NCBI GenBank assembly: GCA_902774075.1
Contig: CACYGT010000006.1
Location: 1-47,464 of the forward strand
Direction of reading: 5' to 3'
DNA from: an uncultured Bacteroidales bacterium
Lineage (GTDB): Bacteria; Bacteroidota; Bacteroidia; Bacteroidales; Paludibacteraceae
DNA length: 47,464 nucleotides
This document shows, piece after piece, positions 18,089 to 29,038 of this stretch. The stretch's first letter is position 1. Every line of letters starts with the position of its first letter. The notes under the pieces were generated by a model. It made no database searches, had not been told where the DNA came from, and saw only the letters and a list, made by a program, of their open reading frames with translations. The position numbers and the translations under genes are program-made.

Positions 18089-20170
18089 TTAATACAGTTT
18101 ATACGTTGTTCGTAATACCTTGAACTCCGTGCGGCGGTTGATCTGGTTACAGATCTCCTGTTTGTCTGCGGTGAGGGTACTGATGAACGCCTCGTCCAGA
18201 CGTTGTTCCAGGGGTATCCAAGGATACTTGTCATGGAGTTGTTTCGTACCTACCATCGGCATCGTTTTGCCGTATCCTACAGGAGTCAGGCGTTCGCGTT
18301 CGATGCCTTGCTTCACGAGGTAGTCACAACAACTCTGCGCACGTTTTTGGCTCAGTTCGTTGTTATACTCGTCCGTACCTTTCATATCGGTGTGGGCACT
18401 GAGTTCGATGGTGATATTGGGATTTTCGTTGAGTAGTTTCACCAAGCGGTTGAGTTCCTCTTCCGAAGCCTTGGTGATGTCCCATTTGTCGAACTCATAG
18501 AAGATATTCTCCATGGTTACGGGACGCGAGATCGGGTTGAGGATAAAGTCCACGTTGTAGGACTTGCTGTCCTTGAGGTTGAGCGTGTTGAGTTGCTCTT
18601 TCAGGTTAAGGAAACCTCGTGCGGTCGCGAGCATGACATATTTGACGTCCTTATGCAGTTTGATTTTGTATGTACCATCTCGGCGGGCATTGACGCGGCT
18701 GTTCGTACCATCACTACCTACCAAGCGCAACTTGGCATCAGAGATGATATTATCCAATTCGTCTTTGACTGTTCCTTCTACGATGAACTCCATCTCCGGT
18801 AGCCAGAAGCGGTAGATCTTGTCAAAACCTTTCTTGTCGCCTTTGTTGGACGAGAAGAAACCGTCTTGGGTGTTACCGGCAAAGGTGATACCAAAGTCAT
18901 CTCCGATACCGTTGAAGACCGGCCCCATATTGTAGAGTTCCCACACCACACTATCTTTGATCGTTGTATCGCGGTTGGCTTTGTAGATATCCAATCCGCC
19001 GTATCCCGGGTGACCGTTGGACGAGAAATAAAGGGTGCCATCATCGTGTACATACGGGAACATCTCATCGGCAGCGGTGTTGATACCTTTCCCCAGCGGC
19101 TGAGCGTTGACCCATTCATCGCCATCGTGTTCTGCGAACCAGATATCCTTTCCGCCTTGTCCGCCCGGTGCGTCACTTGCGAAATAGAGTGTATCTCCGG
19201 AAGGGCTAATGGCAGGATGCCCTACTGTGATCGTGCTGTCTTTGAAGAGCCTCACTTCCTGCGGTTCGCCCCATTCACCACTTGCCCGCTCACTCTTGTA
19301 TATCTTTGCCCCGAGGTCCTTGCCATTGATAGGCTTGGAGTAGGTGAAGTACATCGTTCGGCCGTCTCTGGTGAAGCAGCATGCTCCCATCTCCGCCGTT
19401 CCGGCTTGTTTGAGGGCCGAGTCGTTCTGCTCGGTCTCGGGGCTGTCATATAAGCCTTCCGCCAAACTGATCTCTTCCCATTCTCCCGCTGCGTTCTTGC
19501 GTGTCTGGTAGAGTTGGAAGAGTTGTTGTCCGGTGACGTTGCTGGGTCTTTTGAGTTTCTTTGTGCCGCTTCCTTGCTTCTCTTGACGGTTTGATGTGAA
19601 CATCAATGCATCGGTCTGATCGCCGATAAACATCGGTGCGAAGTTGCTTGTGCGTTTTTGGTTAAATGGCTTCGCTTCCTCGGTTTTGTAACGACTCGAC
19701 TCTTTGCGCCAAGCGTCTATGTGCTCGCAAGCATACTTTCCGGCCTGCGCTACATAGTTATCCGGATGAGATTCCAGATAGAGAGCATAGCTCTTGGCTG
19801 CATCTTTGTATTTACCTTGGTATTGAAGCGCGAGGCCGCAATGAAGGAAGATCGTGGAGTCCTGCAAGTGGTACTTACAACGCAACGCACTCTGGTAGGC
19901 ATTTACAGCACGGGGATTATTGATGAGTCGGTAACACTCACCTTGCTGATACGCAACGTAGCCTTTGAGCGCACGATCTTTTTTGGTGCTTAGGTGGCTG
20001 TAACACTGCTTGTAGAGATCAGCGGCGGTGTAATATTCGCCGATCGCGAACTTCTTATCCGCCCGCTTAATACGTTGCTGGATAGAGCAGCCGCTCAGAA
20101 GAATTGAAAATTGAAAAATGAAAATTGAAAGGAGAAAACTTTTCACCTTTAACCGTTCACTTTTCACCAT
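18089..20170 (-). CDS. PorE-like lipoprotein: TPR, PD40 propeller, carboxypeptidase-regulatory-like and OmpA domains
   Basis: 693 residues. A lipoprotein signal ends in LLSGCS; TPR units span about 40-160; a PD40/WD40-like propeller about 175-440 (repeats such as [21 protein letters not shown]); a small beta domain about 450-540 ([18 protein letters not shown]); and a C-terminal OmpA peptidoglycan-binding domain ([31 protein letters not shown]). This order matches PorE of the type IX secretion system, though Bacteroidota also have paralogues with other roles. The ATG at 20170 follows an AAAGGAAAT ribosome site; the earlier GTG at 20191 lies in repeat. Repeated AATTGAAA words (complement) encode the signal peptide. 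Confidence 0.85.
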   Translation of the reverse strand: MVKSERLKVKSFLLSIFIFQFSILLSGCSIQQRIKRADKKFAIGEYYTAADLYKQCYSHLSTKKDRALKGYVAYQQGECYRLINNPRAVNAYQSALRCKYHLQDSTIFLHCGLALQYQGKYKDAAKSYALYLESHPDNYVAQAGKYACEHIDAWRKESSRYKTEEAKPFNQKRTSNFAPMFIGDQTDALMFTSNRQEKQGSGTKKLKRPSNVTGQQLFQLYQTRKNAAGEWEEISLAEGLYDSPETEQNDSALKQAGTAEMGACCFTRDGRTMYFTYSKPINGKDLGAKIYKSERASGEWGEPQEVRLFKDSTITVGHPAISPSGDTLYFASDAPGGQGGKDIWFAEHDGDEWVNAQPLGKGINTAADEMFPYVHDDGTLYFSSNGHPGYGGLDIYKANRDTTIKDSVVWELYNMGPVFNGIGDDFGITFAGNTQDGFFSSNKGDKKGFDKIYRFWLPEMEFIVEGTVKDELDNIISDAKLRLVGSDGTNSRVNARRDGTYKIKLHKDVKYVMLATARGFLNLKEQLNTLNLKDSKSYNVDFILNPISRPVTMENIFYEFDKWDITKASEEELNRLVKLLNENPNITIELSAHTDMKGTDEYNNELSQKRAQSCCDYLVKQGIERERLTPVGYGKTMPMVGTKQLHDKYPWIPLEQRLDEAFISTLTADKQEICNQINRRTEFKVLRTTYKLY

Positions 20171-20199
20171 ATATTTCCTTTCACTTTTCACCTTTCAAC
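20101..20199. repeat. Low-complexity word repeat across the PorE-like gene start
   Basis: About 100 nt of near-tandem words, first AATTGAAA/AATGAAA (inside the signal-peptide codons), then CTTTTCAC/CCTTTAAC (start region and the 29-nt spacer to the DUF1015 gene). It crosses the coding boundary without a change of style. Confidence 0.85.
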
Positions 20200-21447
20200 T
20201 TAATTAAGTTCATGTATGACTAATCCTGAACGTAATTTGGGCTCGAACCACGTGGTCTTAGGCGGCATAATATTGCCAGAGTCCGCGATATCGATGATTT
20301 GCTTCATGGTGACAGGGTAGAGGGCAAGCGCCATCTTCATTTCTCCGCTATCCACACGACGTTTGAGTTCGCCGAGTCCGCGAATACCGCCTACAAAGTC
20401 GATACGCTTGTCGGAACGCAGGTCTTTGATGCCGAGGATCTTGTCGAGGATGAGGTTACTGGAAATAGTAACGTCCAGCACTTCGATGGGATCGGCATCG
20501 TTGTAGCGTCCTTTCTTGGCAGTAAGCGAGTACCATTTGCCGCCGAGATAGAGCGAGAAGTTATGCAAGCCTTGCGGTTTGTAGATATCAGCGCCTTTCT
20601 CTTCTACTTTGAAGTCGGTCTTGAGGGCCTTGAGGAATTGCGCCTCGGTCAGACCGTTGAGGTCCTTGACTACACGATTATAGTCGATGATATTGAGTTG
20701 ATTATCCGGAAAACAAACCGCCAAGAAGAAATCGGACTCGGGATTCTTGATCTTTGCGTTCTGATTCTTAGCTTTCAGTTCCTCGCCTACACGAGCGGCG
20801 GCAGCAGAGCGGTGGTGCCCGTCTGCGATATACATCGCCGGTATCTCTTCGAAGATGGCCGTAATACGATCTATGGTCGCTTTGTCGTTAATGATCCAGA
20901 ACGTATGTCTAAAGCCTTCCGGCGCCGCTACGAAATCATATTCGGGCTTGGCTTTGCAGACGTCAGCTACGATGGCATCGAGGTCAAAGCGGTGAGGGTA
21001 GGCAAAAAAGACGGGCTCCATGTTCGCGTTGAGTGTACGCACATGTTTCATGCGGTCCTCTTCTTTGTCGCGGCGCGTGAGTTCGTGTTTCTTGATACGT
21101 CCCTCGAGGTAGTCATCTACCCATGCAGCGACTACCAGACCATACTGCGTCTTACCGTTCATAGTTTGGGCATAGACGTAGTAATGCTCCTTTTCGTCCT
21201 GCACGAGCCAGCCTTTGATTTTAAAACGCTGATACTGCTGTTTGGCCTCCCCATAGACGCGCGGGTCGTGTTCGTCGGTGCCGGGTTCGAAATTGATCTC
21301 AGGTTTGATGATATGATAGAGGCTCATATCGTTGCCTGCCGCTTCTTTGCGTGCCTCGTCAGAGTTGAGCACGTCATACGGCCGGCTACTGACCTGTTCC
21401 ACCAATTCTTTTGGCGGCCGAACACCTTTGAAAGGTTTGATTTTCAT
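20200..21447 (-). CDS. DUF1015 family protein
   Basis: 415 residues starting MKIKPFKGVRPPKELVEQVS, the classic DUF1015 opening (FKGxRP). Further family marks are the RPYDVLNSDEAR segment, DGHHRSAAAARVG near the middle and YPVTMKQIIDIADSGNIMPP near the end. No signal peptide. Members are often beside serine biosynthesis genes and some relatives are serine kinases, but no such neighbour is seen here, so the role is open. Near residues 225-240 lies AKNQNAKIKNPES, encoded by repeated GATTCTT/GATCTTT words (complement), which looks like an in-frame member of the low-complexity repeat family. Confidence 0.85.
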   Translation of the reverse strand: MKIKPFKGVRPPKELVEQVSSRPYDVLNSDEARKEAAGNDMSLYHIIKPEINFEPGTDEHDPRVYGEAKQQYQRFKIKGWLVQDEKEHYYVYAQTMNGKTQYGLVVAAWVDDYLEGRIKKHELTRRDKEEDRMKHVRTLNANMEPVFFAYPHRFDLDAIVADVCKAKPEYDFVAAPEGFRHTFWIINDKATIDRITAIFEEIPAMYIADGHHRSAAAARVGEELKAKNQNAKIKNPESDFFLAVCFPDNQLNIIDYNRVVKDLNGLTEAQFLKALKTDFKVEEKGADIYKPQGLHNFSLYLGGKWYSLTAKKGRYNDADPIEVLDVTISSNLILDKILGIKDLRSDKRIDFVGGIRGLGELKRRVDSGEMKMALALYPVTMKQIIDIADSGNIMPPKTTWFEPKLRSGLVIHELN

Positions 21448-21450
21448 AAC

Positions 21451-21464
21451 TCAGAATATTCTGA
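21451..21464. promoter_or_regulatory. 14-bp perfect palindrome in the bactofilin/DUF1015 spacer
   Basis: TCAGAATATTCTGA is a perfect palindrome, followed by TTAATCTGATT, in the 36-nt gap upstream of the DUF1015 gene. It could be a protein-binding site or only part of the repeat words filling this gap; no promoter is visible beside it. Confidence 0.35.
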
Positions 21465-21483
21465 TTAATCTGATTTTTCGGAA

Positions 21484-21849
21484 TTATTTAACGGGTGTAG
21501 CCGCAGGTTTTGCTTCATTCATAGCGCATGTGCCGTTGAAGATAGCGCCCGGCTCCACGATGAGGGTCTTGGTGTGTACATCGCCTTGGATCTTACCGTT
21601 CGCACGCAAGCTGAGCTGCTGATGACATGTTACCTTGCCGTCGAGCAGCCCCAGGATCTCTGCCTGCTGGCATACAATAGTACCTTTTACTTTACCTGCC
21701 TCACCGATAACGACCTTACCGGAACATGTCAAATCACCTTCGATCAAACCGTCAATACGGAAGTCGCTGTCTGCTGTGATCGTTCCTACGATTTTACTGC
21801 CTGCGGTCAATGCGTTGAACATCAATCCGCCTTGTTTTTCATTTGCCAT
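21484..21849 (-). CDS. Bactofilin (polymer-forming cytoskeletal protein)
   Basis: 121 residues. The core from about 15 to 110 is a right-handed beta-helix pattern with regular small and hydrophobic residues every 5-6 positions and turns at Gly, such as IVGTITADSDFRIDGLIEGD and GEAGKVKGTIV. Short flexible tails lie at each end. Bactofilins polymerise without nucleotide and scaffold envelope enzymes. It heads the long minus-strand block and has its own well-formed promoter about 40 nt upstream, so it is probably the first gene of that transcript. Confidence 0.93.
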   Translation of the reverse strand: MANEKQGGLMFNALTAGSKIVGTITADSDFRIDGLIEGDLTCSGKVVIGEAGKVKGTIVCQQAEILGLLDGKVTCHQQLSLRANGKIQGDVHTKTLIVEPGAIFNGTCAMNEAKPAATPVK

Positions 21850-21887
21850 AATTATATCCGTTTAATTTAAATTTTCAAAATCGGGCG

Positions 21888-21919
21888 CAAAGTTACAACT
21901 TTTTTTTGACATACGCAAA
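21888..21919 (-). promoter_or_regulatory. Bacteroidota-type promoter of the bactofilin gene
   Basis: On the minus strand TTTG, 20 nt, TAACTTTG, matching the -33/-7 elements TTTG and TAnnTTTG. The start of transcription should be near 21881, about 30 nt before the ATG. The sequence from TTTG to beyond the -7 box is almost identical to the promoter facing the other way at 22209-22239. Confidence 0.8.
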
Positions 21920-22099
21920 TGTTTGTATATTTTTATACAAAATAAGCACTAAAAATGGCGTCAAATTGAATGGTAAAAAAGTGCAAAATGAAAATTCAAA
22001 AATGCGCATTTTCTGCAAATTTTGATATGCTTGTAATATGCACAATACCAATGAATTATATAATAAAATTTTTAATAAAGTCTAGGACGCGTTATAAGG

Positions 22100-22132
22100 G
22101 GTGTATAGACGGTGTATAGCGGGTGTATTTCG
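22100..22132 (+). repeat. Three-unit 11-nt phased direct repeat
   Basis: GGTGTATAGAC, GGTGTATAGCG and GGTGTATTTCG follow each other with an exact 11-nt period. They lie about 75 nt upstream of the predicted -33 box of the LRR gene promoter. One-helical-turn spacing suits cooperative protein binding, which is inference. Confidence 0.65.
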
Positions 22133-22208
22133 GGGCGTCTGAATGCAAGAAAAAAAATGATAAAAAATTTAAAAAAATAATAAAAATTATGGAAAATCGC
22201 GCGTGCGC

Positions 22209-22239
22209 TTGCATATGTCAAAAAAATGTTGTATCTTTG
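22209..22239 (+). promoter_or_regulatory. Bacteroidota-type promoter of the LRR/exopolysaccharide operon
   Basis: TTG, 20 nt including an A7 tract, TATCTTTG. Transcription should start near 22246, about 19 nt before the LRR start. It probably drives LRR, gmd, fcl and perhaps the full run to the DUF1846 gene, since no second promoter was seen in the short gaps. Confidence 0.82.
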
Positions 22240-22264
22240 CGGCCGATTTAAAAAATACGACATT

Positions 22265-23536
22265 ATGAAGCGACTTTCTCTATTGCTTTTGGCGGCTTTC
22301 TGCTGCCTGGTGGTTTTTGGTGCTCCGCATGGTAAATGCGGTAAGAACCTGAAGTGGTATTATGACAAGAGGAGCAAGACTCTCTCTATCACCGGTTCCG
22401 GCCCAATGGACGATTACCAGAGCGATTACAATTACACCACCGGTAAGTCCGTTTATAAGACCCCGTGGAAGAAGTACCACACACAGATTGAGAACGTCAT
22501 TATGGCGGAGGGAATCACACATATCGGAAACGAGGCTTTTGAGGACGATGAGGCGCTACGTAACTGTAAGATACCAGGTACGGTAGTGACGATCGGAAAG
22601 AGTGCTTTCTCCGGCACAGGCTTGACGCGTGTTGTCTTGCCGCCGAGTGTGCAGAAGATAGGTCGTTATGCCTTCTCCCGTTGTTATGAGTTGACGCGTA
22701 TGGATATCCCCGCGAGTGTGACGGAGATAGAACCCTGGTTCGCTTTTGCCGATCGTAATATTACGGCCTTCTACGTGGATCCTCAGAACCCGCGTTATTG
22801 CTCGGTAGGCGGTGTGTTGTTTGACAAGCCAATGACCCGGCTGTTGATGTATCCGTTGGGTAATCCTGCGACAAGTTATACGGTTCCTGATGGTGTAGAG
22901 AAGATCGAAGAGGTTTCTTTCTACCGTGCAGAGAAACTGAAGACGCTTGTGCTGCCTGAGTCGCTTAAGAAGATCGATAGCAAGGCGTTCGAGTACTGCG
23001 GTAATCTGGAGTCGGTTAATATCCCGGGTTCGGTTAGTCGTATTGAGTCGGAGACTTTCGGCTCGTGCTATAAACTGCGCGATTTGAAGTTGTCAGAAGG
23101 TCTGACGTATGTTGGTAAAGGCGCGTTTGAATACTGCAAAGCGTTGACGGAAGTAGAAGTACCGACGACGGTTAGTGAGATCCATGCGGATGCTTTCAAG
23201 AACAGCCCGAATGTGAAGCTTCGTAAGGCCGTTAAGCAGACAGAAGCTGTAGCACAGGCTTCGCCGAAGAAAACCCAGCAACAGACCAGACAGCAGACTA
23301 AGTCGCAGGGTCAGGCTCAGAAAGCCGCTACTCCAGCAAAGGCAAACACCGTATCCAAAGCAGCTACAACCACCAAAGCTGCTACTACTGCGACCGCTAC
23401 TACTGCTGCCACTAAGGCAGAGCCTGAGAAGAAAGAGACAAAGGTTTATCCGCGAACCACTAAGTACGGCGGACCGATCACACGTCACAGAGGATTAGCG
23501 CCTTGGACCGGCGTGGTAGGTTCCGGTGTATATTGA
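22265..23536 (+). CDS. Secreted BspA-like leucine-rich repeat (LRR_5) protein
   Basis: 423 residues. Signal peptide [19 protein letters not shown], then a [20 protein letters not shown] segment common at the start of Bacteroidota LRR proteins. About nine LRR_5 units follow ([40 protein letters not shown] and similar) to about residue 320. A low-complexity Gln/Ala/Thr/Lys tract (about 325-395) leads to a short tail [18 protein letters not shown]. No type IX C-terminal signal is evident. Such proteins usually bind host or bacterial surfaces. The ATG at 22265 follows the promoter closely; gmd begins 13 nt after the stop, so it heads the operon. Confidence 0.88.
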   Translation: MKRLSLLLLAAFCCLVVFGAPHGKCGKNLKWYYDKRSKTLSITGSGPMDDYQSDYNYTTGKSVYKTPWKKYHTQIENVIMAEGITHIGNEAFEDDEALRNCKIPGTVVTIGKSAFSGTGLTRVVLPPSVQKIGRYAFSRCYELTRMDIPASVTEIEPWFAFADRNITAFYVDPQNPRYCSVGGVLFDKPMTRLLMYPLGNPATSYTVPDGVEKIEEVSFYRAEKLKTLVLPESLKKIDSKAFEYCGNLESVNIPGSVSRIESETFGSCYKLRDLKLSEGLTYVGKGAFEYCKALTEVEVPTTVSEIHADAFKNSPNVKLRKAVKQTEAVAQASPKKTQQQTRQQTKSQGQAQKAATPAKANTVSKAATTTKAATTATATTAATKAEPEKKETKVYPRTTKYGGPITRHRGLAPWTGVVGSGVY

Positions 23537-23549
23537 TATAAGGAAGAAT

Positions 23550-24623
23550 ATGGCAAAGACAGCATTAATAACGGGTGTAACGGGACAGGACGGAAGTTAC
23601 TTGTCCGAGTTCTTGTTGGAGAAAGGCTACGAGGTACACGGCATTATTCGCCGCAGTTCGGTGGACTTCCGCGAGCGTATTGCTCATCTGGAGGGCACTC
23701 CGCATTTCCATTTGCATTATGCGGACATGGGTGACTCGATGTCGCTGGTGAAACTGGTAGGCAAAGTTCAGCCGGACGAGATATATAACTTGGCTGCGCA
23801 GAGTCATGTGCAGGTTAGTTTTGATGCCCCGGAGTTTACGGCTGACGTGGACGCCGTAGGTGTACTGCGTGTGCTGGAGGCGGTACGAACAAATCATCTC
23901 GAGAAGACCTGTAAGATTTACCAGGCTTCCACTTCGGAGTTGTACGGCAAGGTGGAGGAAGTGCCGCAAAGCGAGACCACCCCTTTTCACCCGTATAGTC
24001 CGTACGCTGTAGCGAAATTGTATGGCTATTGGATCATTAAGGAGTACCGTGAGGCGTACGATATGTTCTGCTGCTCGGGTATCTTGTTTAACCACGAGAG
24101 TGAGCGTCGCGGCGAGACGTTTGTGACAAGAAAGATCACGTTGGCGGCGGCTCGTATTGCGCAGGGACTGCAGGAGTGCGTCTATCTGGGCAACCTGGAT
24201 AGTTTGCGCGATTGGGGATATGCCAAGGATTACGTGGAGTGCATGTGGTTGATTCTGCAGCAAGACAAGCCGGAGGACTTTGTCATCGCGACGGGCGTAC
24301 AACATACGGTTCGTGAGTTCGCGACACTGGCCTTCAAGCATGCGGGGATTGATTTGAGATGGGAAGGCAAGGGCATCGACGAGAAGGGTATTGATGTAAA
24401 GACGGGTAAGGTCGTTGTGGCTGTGAGCCCGGATTTCTATAGGCCGACTGACGTGGTGAATCTGTTGGGCGATCCGAGTAAGGCAAAGAGAGAACTTGGC
24501 TGGAACCCGCAGAGCACTTCGTTTGAGGAACTTGTCGAGCTGATGGTTAAACACGATATGCAGAAAGTGACGCGCGAGCATTTTAATGCCGCAGAGTATT
24601 TGGAAAAAGGCATAGTTAAATAA
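23550..24623 (+). CDS. gmd: GDP-mannose 4,6-dehydratase
   Basis: 357 residues. Rossmann motif [15 protein letters not shown] (residues 9-23), [27 protein letters not shown] and the catalytic YSPYAVAK (Tyr-x-x-x-Lys) are all present. The enzyme converts GDP-D-mannose to GDP-4-keto-6-deoxy-D-mannose, the precursor of GDP-fucose. The ATG at 23550 follows AAGGAAG; the earlier GTG at 23526 overlaps the LRR gene and adds no family sequence. Stop and fcl start overlap as TAATG. Confidence 0.96.
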   Translation: MAKTALITGVTGQDGSYLSEFLLEKGYEVHGIIRRSSVDFRERIAHLEGTPHFHLHYADMGDSMSLVKLVGKVQPDEIYNLAAQSHVQVSFDAPEFTADVDAVGVLRVLEAVRTNHLEKTCKIYQASTSELYGKVEEVPQSETTPFHPYSPYAVAKLYGYWIIKEYREAYDMFCCSGILFNHESERRGETFVTRKITLAAARIAQGLQECVYLGNLDSLRDWGYAKDYVECMWLILQQDKPEDFVIATGVQHTVREFATLAFKHAGIDLRWEGKGIDEKGIDVKTGKVVVAVSPDFYRPTDVVNLLGDPSKAKRELGWNPQSTSFEELVELMVKHDMQKVTREHFNAAEYLEKGIVK

Positions 24624-25564
24624 TGGAGAAGAATTCAAAGATATATGTAGCCGGGCATAGAGGCATGGTAGGTTCTGCTATCGTGCGGGAGTTGGAACGG
24701 CAGGGATACACGAATATCATTACTCGAACGCATAAGGAGTTGGACCTGTGTCGGCAGGAAGATGTAGAACGTTTCTTTGAAACGGAGAAACCGGAGTATG
24801 TGTTTCTGGCTGCCGCTAAGGTCGGCGGTATCATCGCTAATGAGCGTCATCTGGCGGACTTTATGTACGACAACATGATTCTGGAGATGAATGTGATTCA
24901 TGCGGCGTGGAAGAACGGCGTGAAGAAGTTGGAGTTCTTGGGTTCGAGTTGTATCTACCCGCGTCTCGCTCCGCAGCCGATGAAAGAGAGTTGTCTGCTG
25001 ACGGGTGAACTGGAGAAGACCAACGAGGCGTACGCGCTGGCCAAGATATCCGGCCTCAAATACTGCGAGTTTCTCAATCGCCAGTACGGCACGGATTATA
25101 TCTCCGTCATGCCGACAAACCTGTACGGTCCGAACGATAATTATCATCCTGAGCATAGCCATGTGTTGCCTGCGCTCATACGTCGTTTCCACGAAGCGAA
25201 AGTAGAGGGAAAGAAAAGTGTGACGTGCTGGGGAACCGGAAGTCCGTTGAGAGAGTTCTTGTATGTCGATGACCTGGCTAACTTGTGCGTGTTCCTGATG
25301 AATAACTATAGCGGCAATGAGACCGTGAATGCCGGAACGGGAAAAGAGTTGACGATCAAGGAGTTGACGGAACTCGTAGCGAAGGTCGTAGGCTATGAAG
25401 GCGAGATACAATGGGATACGACGCGTCCGGACGGCACGCCAAGGAAGTTGCTGGATGTAAGTAAGGCGACGGCGTTGGGCTGGACATATAAGACAGAACT
25501 CGAAGACGGTATTCGGCTGGCGTACAAAGATTTTTTGGAGAATCCCATGCGGGCTGAACGATAA
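24623..25564 (+). CDS. fcl: GDP-L-fucose synthase
   Basis: 313 residues. GHRGMVGSA near residues 11-19 binds [20 protein letters not shown] and [13 protein letters not shown] carry the Ser-Tyr-Lys catalytic set; [19 protein letters not shown] is typical of the family. It epimerises and reduces the Gmd product to GDP-L-fucose, so the pair forms a complete two-step route. L-Fucose is a common sugar in Bacteroidales capsules and glycoproteins. Translation is coupled to gmd by a one-base overlap. Confidence 0.96.
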   Translation: MEKNSKIYVAGHRGMVGSAIVRELERQGYTNIITRTHKELDLCRQEDVERFFETEKPEYVFLAAAKVGGIIANERHLADFMYDNMILEMNVIHAAWKNGVKKLEFLGSSCIYPRLAPQPMKESCLLTGELEKTNEAYALAKISGLKYCEFLNRQYGTDYISVMPTNLYGPNDNYHPEHSHVLPALIRRFHEAKVEGKKSVTCWGTGSPLREFLYVDDLANLCVFLMNNYSGNETVNAGTGKELTIKELTELVAKVVGYEGEIQWDTTRPDGTPRKLLDVSKATALGWTYKTELEDGIRLAYKDFLENPMRAER

Positions 25565-25579
25565 CCGGTTTAGAACCGG
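25565..25579 (+). other. Hairpin between fcl and the deacetylase-like gene
   Basis: CCGGTT-TAG-AACCGG, a 6-bp stem with a 3-nt loop, directly after the fcl stop and without a T-run. It is more likely an mRNA processing or stability element than a terminator. Confidence 0.5.
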
Positions 25580-25591
25580 AGCAAAATAACC

Positions 25592-27366
<1,775 letters not shown>

Positions 27367-27370
27367 CGCG

Positions 27371-27413
27371 TATTTGTCATTTGTAATTTATGATTTATGA
27401 TTTATAAATTCAA
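27371..27413. repeat. Low-complexity word repeat at the first export gene start
   Basis: TATTTGTC, ATTTGTA, ATTTATG, ATTTATG, ATTTATA words with a period of 7-8 nt fill the 30-nt gap and form the start codon and first residues of the export lipoprotein. Confidence 0.8.
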
Positions 27414-28269
27414 ATATTTATTGTTTTTGGCATTAGTGAGCTGGGCATTGTCGTCCTGTGTGACAGCGCGGAAAGTGAACTACATGCAGAATCCGGACAA
27501 GCATATCCCGCATTACGCGGATACCTTATTGTTTACGGACTACGAACTGCGAATTGGAGACCGGTTGTATGTGACTGTCTATTCGATGGACGAAACCATC
27601 ATGAAGATGTATAACGCCGGCGGAACGAGCGCAAATATCCGTCAGCAGATGGGAGTAGGGTACTCGAACGGTTCGTATGACCTCTATACCTATCTGGTGG
27701 ACGAGGAAGGTAACATCGATTTTCCGACGATCGGTAAGATCTATGTGCAGGGAAGTACCTCGCGTGAGGTAAAGCGTAAGTTGGAAGACGCGTTGGGTAC
27801 GTTACTTCGTGAGATACCCGGATATAGCACGATCTCGGTGGAGGTGTATATCGTGAACCGCAGTTTCTCGGTAGTAGGTGCACAAAGCGGCCGTTATCCG
27901 ATCACGAAGGAGAAGATGACTATTTTTGAGGCCTTGGCGCTGGTGGGAGACTTGAAAGAATTCAACAGCCGCAAGGAGATTAAGCTCGTTCGCGAGAAGA
28001 ACGGCGTAACGACGATCAAGACGTTTGATGCCCGTTCGAAGGAGATCGTTAACTCGGAGTATTATTATATTGAGCCCAATGACATCATCTATATCCGCCA
28101 GATACCGGGATATAGCTTCGGTATCAACTCGGCTTCGACGGTAGTGGGTGTGACGGCGGCGACGATATCGTTTGGTGCGTTCATCTACACCATTATTCAG
28201 ACAGGTATTAACCATGTGCGCAAACACTACGGTTCGGGCACATCATCATCGGAAGGAGGTACCAAATGA
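27397..28269 (+). CDS. Polysaccharide export outer-membrane lipoprotein (Wza/BexD family), copy 1
   Basis: 290 residues. Lipoprotein signal ending LSSC near residue 20; a poly_export domain (about 48-155: ELRIGDRLYVTVYSMDE, VDEEGNIDFPTIGKIYVQG) and an SLBB domain (about 158-240: FSVVGAQSGRYPITKEKMTI). A hydrophobic C-terminal helix (about 248-272) may cross the outer membrane as in Wza. The protein would form the export channel for the polysaccharide. The next gene is a paralogue that starts within the last codons (ATGA). Confidence 0.92.
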   Translation: MIYKFKYLLFLALVSWALSSCVTARKVNYMQNPDKHIPHYADTLLFTDYELRIGDRLYVTVYSMDETIMKMYNAGGTSANIRQQMGVGYSNGSYDLYTYLVDEEGNIDFPTIGKIYVQGSTSREVKRKLEDALGTLLREIPGYSTISVEVYIVNRSFSVVGAQSGRYPITKEKMTIFEALALVGDLKEFNSRKEIKLVREKNGVTTIKTFDARSKEIVNSEYYYIEPNDIIYIRQIPGYSFGINSASTVVGVTAATISFGAFIYTIIQTGINHVRKHYGSGTSSSEGGTK

Positions 28270-29036
28270 GACGATTAAGCATTGTATTATTGGGCCTTGT
28301 AGCGGTGTTGATGACCGGTTGTTACAGTCACCGTCAGATCGGTTACCTGCAAGAGCCGACGAAAGCGAACAAGTTGCCGGTTTATGACTCGGTTGCGTAC
28401 GAGCCGTATCGTATCCGCGTGAACGATGAGATCATCTACCGTCTGATTACCTTGGACGAGAAGATGATGAAGATGTTTGAAGCGAATAATAATGTGGCGA
28501 ACGGTCAATATGCCAACTCGTACCGCGTATATGCCGACGGAACGGTAGATATACCATTCTTGAAGCCGGTTAAGTTGGTTGGCTTGACAGAAGCGGAAGC
28601 GCAGGACACCTTGAAAGCTGCGTTCCGCGAGATCATACCGGACGCAGATGTCAAGTTAGCGCTGTATAACAAGTATTTCTCTGTCATCGGAGACGCGCGT
28701 GCAGGTCAGTTCTTTATTTATAAAGAGAAGATGAATATCTTCCAGGCGCTGGCACTGACGGGTGACGTGATGAACAGCGGTGACCGCAGGCATATCCGTA
28801 TTATCCGCCCGCGGGACGGCGGACAAGAACCCGAAGTGCTTGAGTTTGATATGCGTACCAACACGATCATTGACAGTAAATATTACTATATTTACCCGAA
28901 CGACGTCATCTATGTGGCACGCACCAAAGACAGTTTCTACAAGGTGCCGTCATACACAGGCTTTATCGCTCTGGTGACGAGCAGCGTGGCATTGTTAACT
29001 TCCGTATTGAATTATCTGGCTTATCTGTATAAATAA
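28266..29036 (+). CDS. Polysaccharide export outer-membrane lipoprotein (Wza/BexD family), copy 2
   Basis: 256 residues. Lipoprotein signal LVAVLMTGC, then the same poly_export plus SLBB layout as copy 1 (YRIRVNDEIIYRLITLDE, YADGTVDIPFLKPVKLVG, FSVIGDARAGQFFIYKEKMN) and a C-terminal hydrophobic stretch ending in NYLAYLYK. It is clearly homologous to copy 1 but diverged through its length, so the duplication is old or the pair form a mixed channel. Two nt separate its stop from the co-polymerase gene. Confidence 0.92.
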   Translation: MRRLSIVLLGLVAVLMTGCYSHRQIGYLQEPTKANKLPVYDSVAYEPYRIRVNDEIIYRLITLDEKMMKMFEANNNVANGQYANSYRVYADGTVDIPFLKPVKLVGLTEAEAQDTLKAAFREIIPDADVKLALYNKYFSVIGDARAGQFFIYKEKMNIFQALALTGDVMNSGDRRHIRIIRPRDGGQEPEVLEFDMRTNTIIDSKYYYIYPNDVIYVARTKDSFYKVPSYTGFIALVTSSVALLTSVLNYLAYLYK

Positions 29037-29038
29037 AA

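Larger units (their letters stand above)
21850..22264. other. Divergent intergenic region (415 nt)
   Basis: AT-rich gap between the bactofilin and LRR genes. It holds one promoter for each side (21888-21919 minus, 22209-22239 plus) and a three-unit 11-nt array (22100-22132). No gene or RNA is recognised in the remaining sequence, which consists mostly of A/T runs. Confidence 0.7.

Noticed and set aside
17293-18234. Long version of thymidylate synthase with 49 extra N-terminal residues
   Set aside because: The extra part overlaps the PorE-like gene in another frame and has no similarity to the family; the ATG at 18087 gives the standard 264-residue enzyme.
20299-21468. Plus-strand open frame of 389 codons
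   Set aside because: It is antisense to the DUF1015 gene over its full length and its translation has no family features. The sense gene has clear motifs.
23565-24638. Minus-strand open frame of 357 codons
   Set aside because: Exact antisense of gmd; produced by codon bias in the sense gene.
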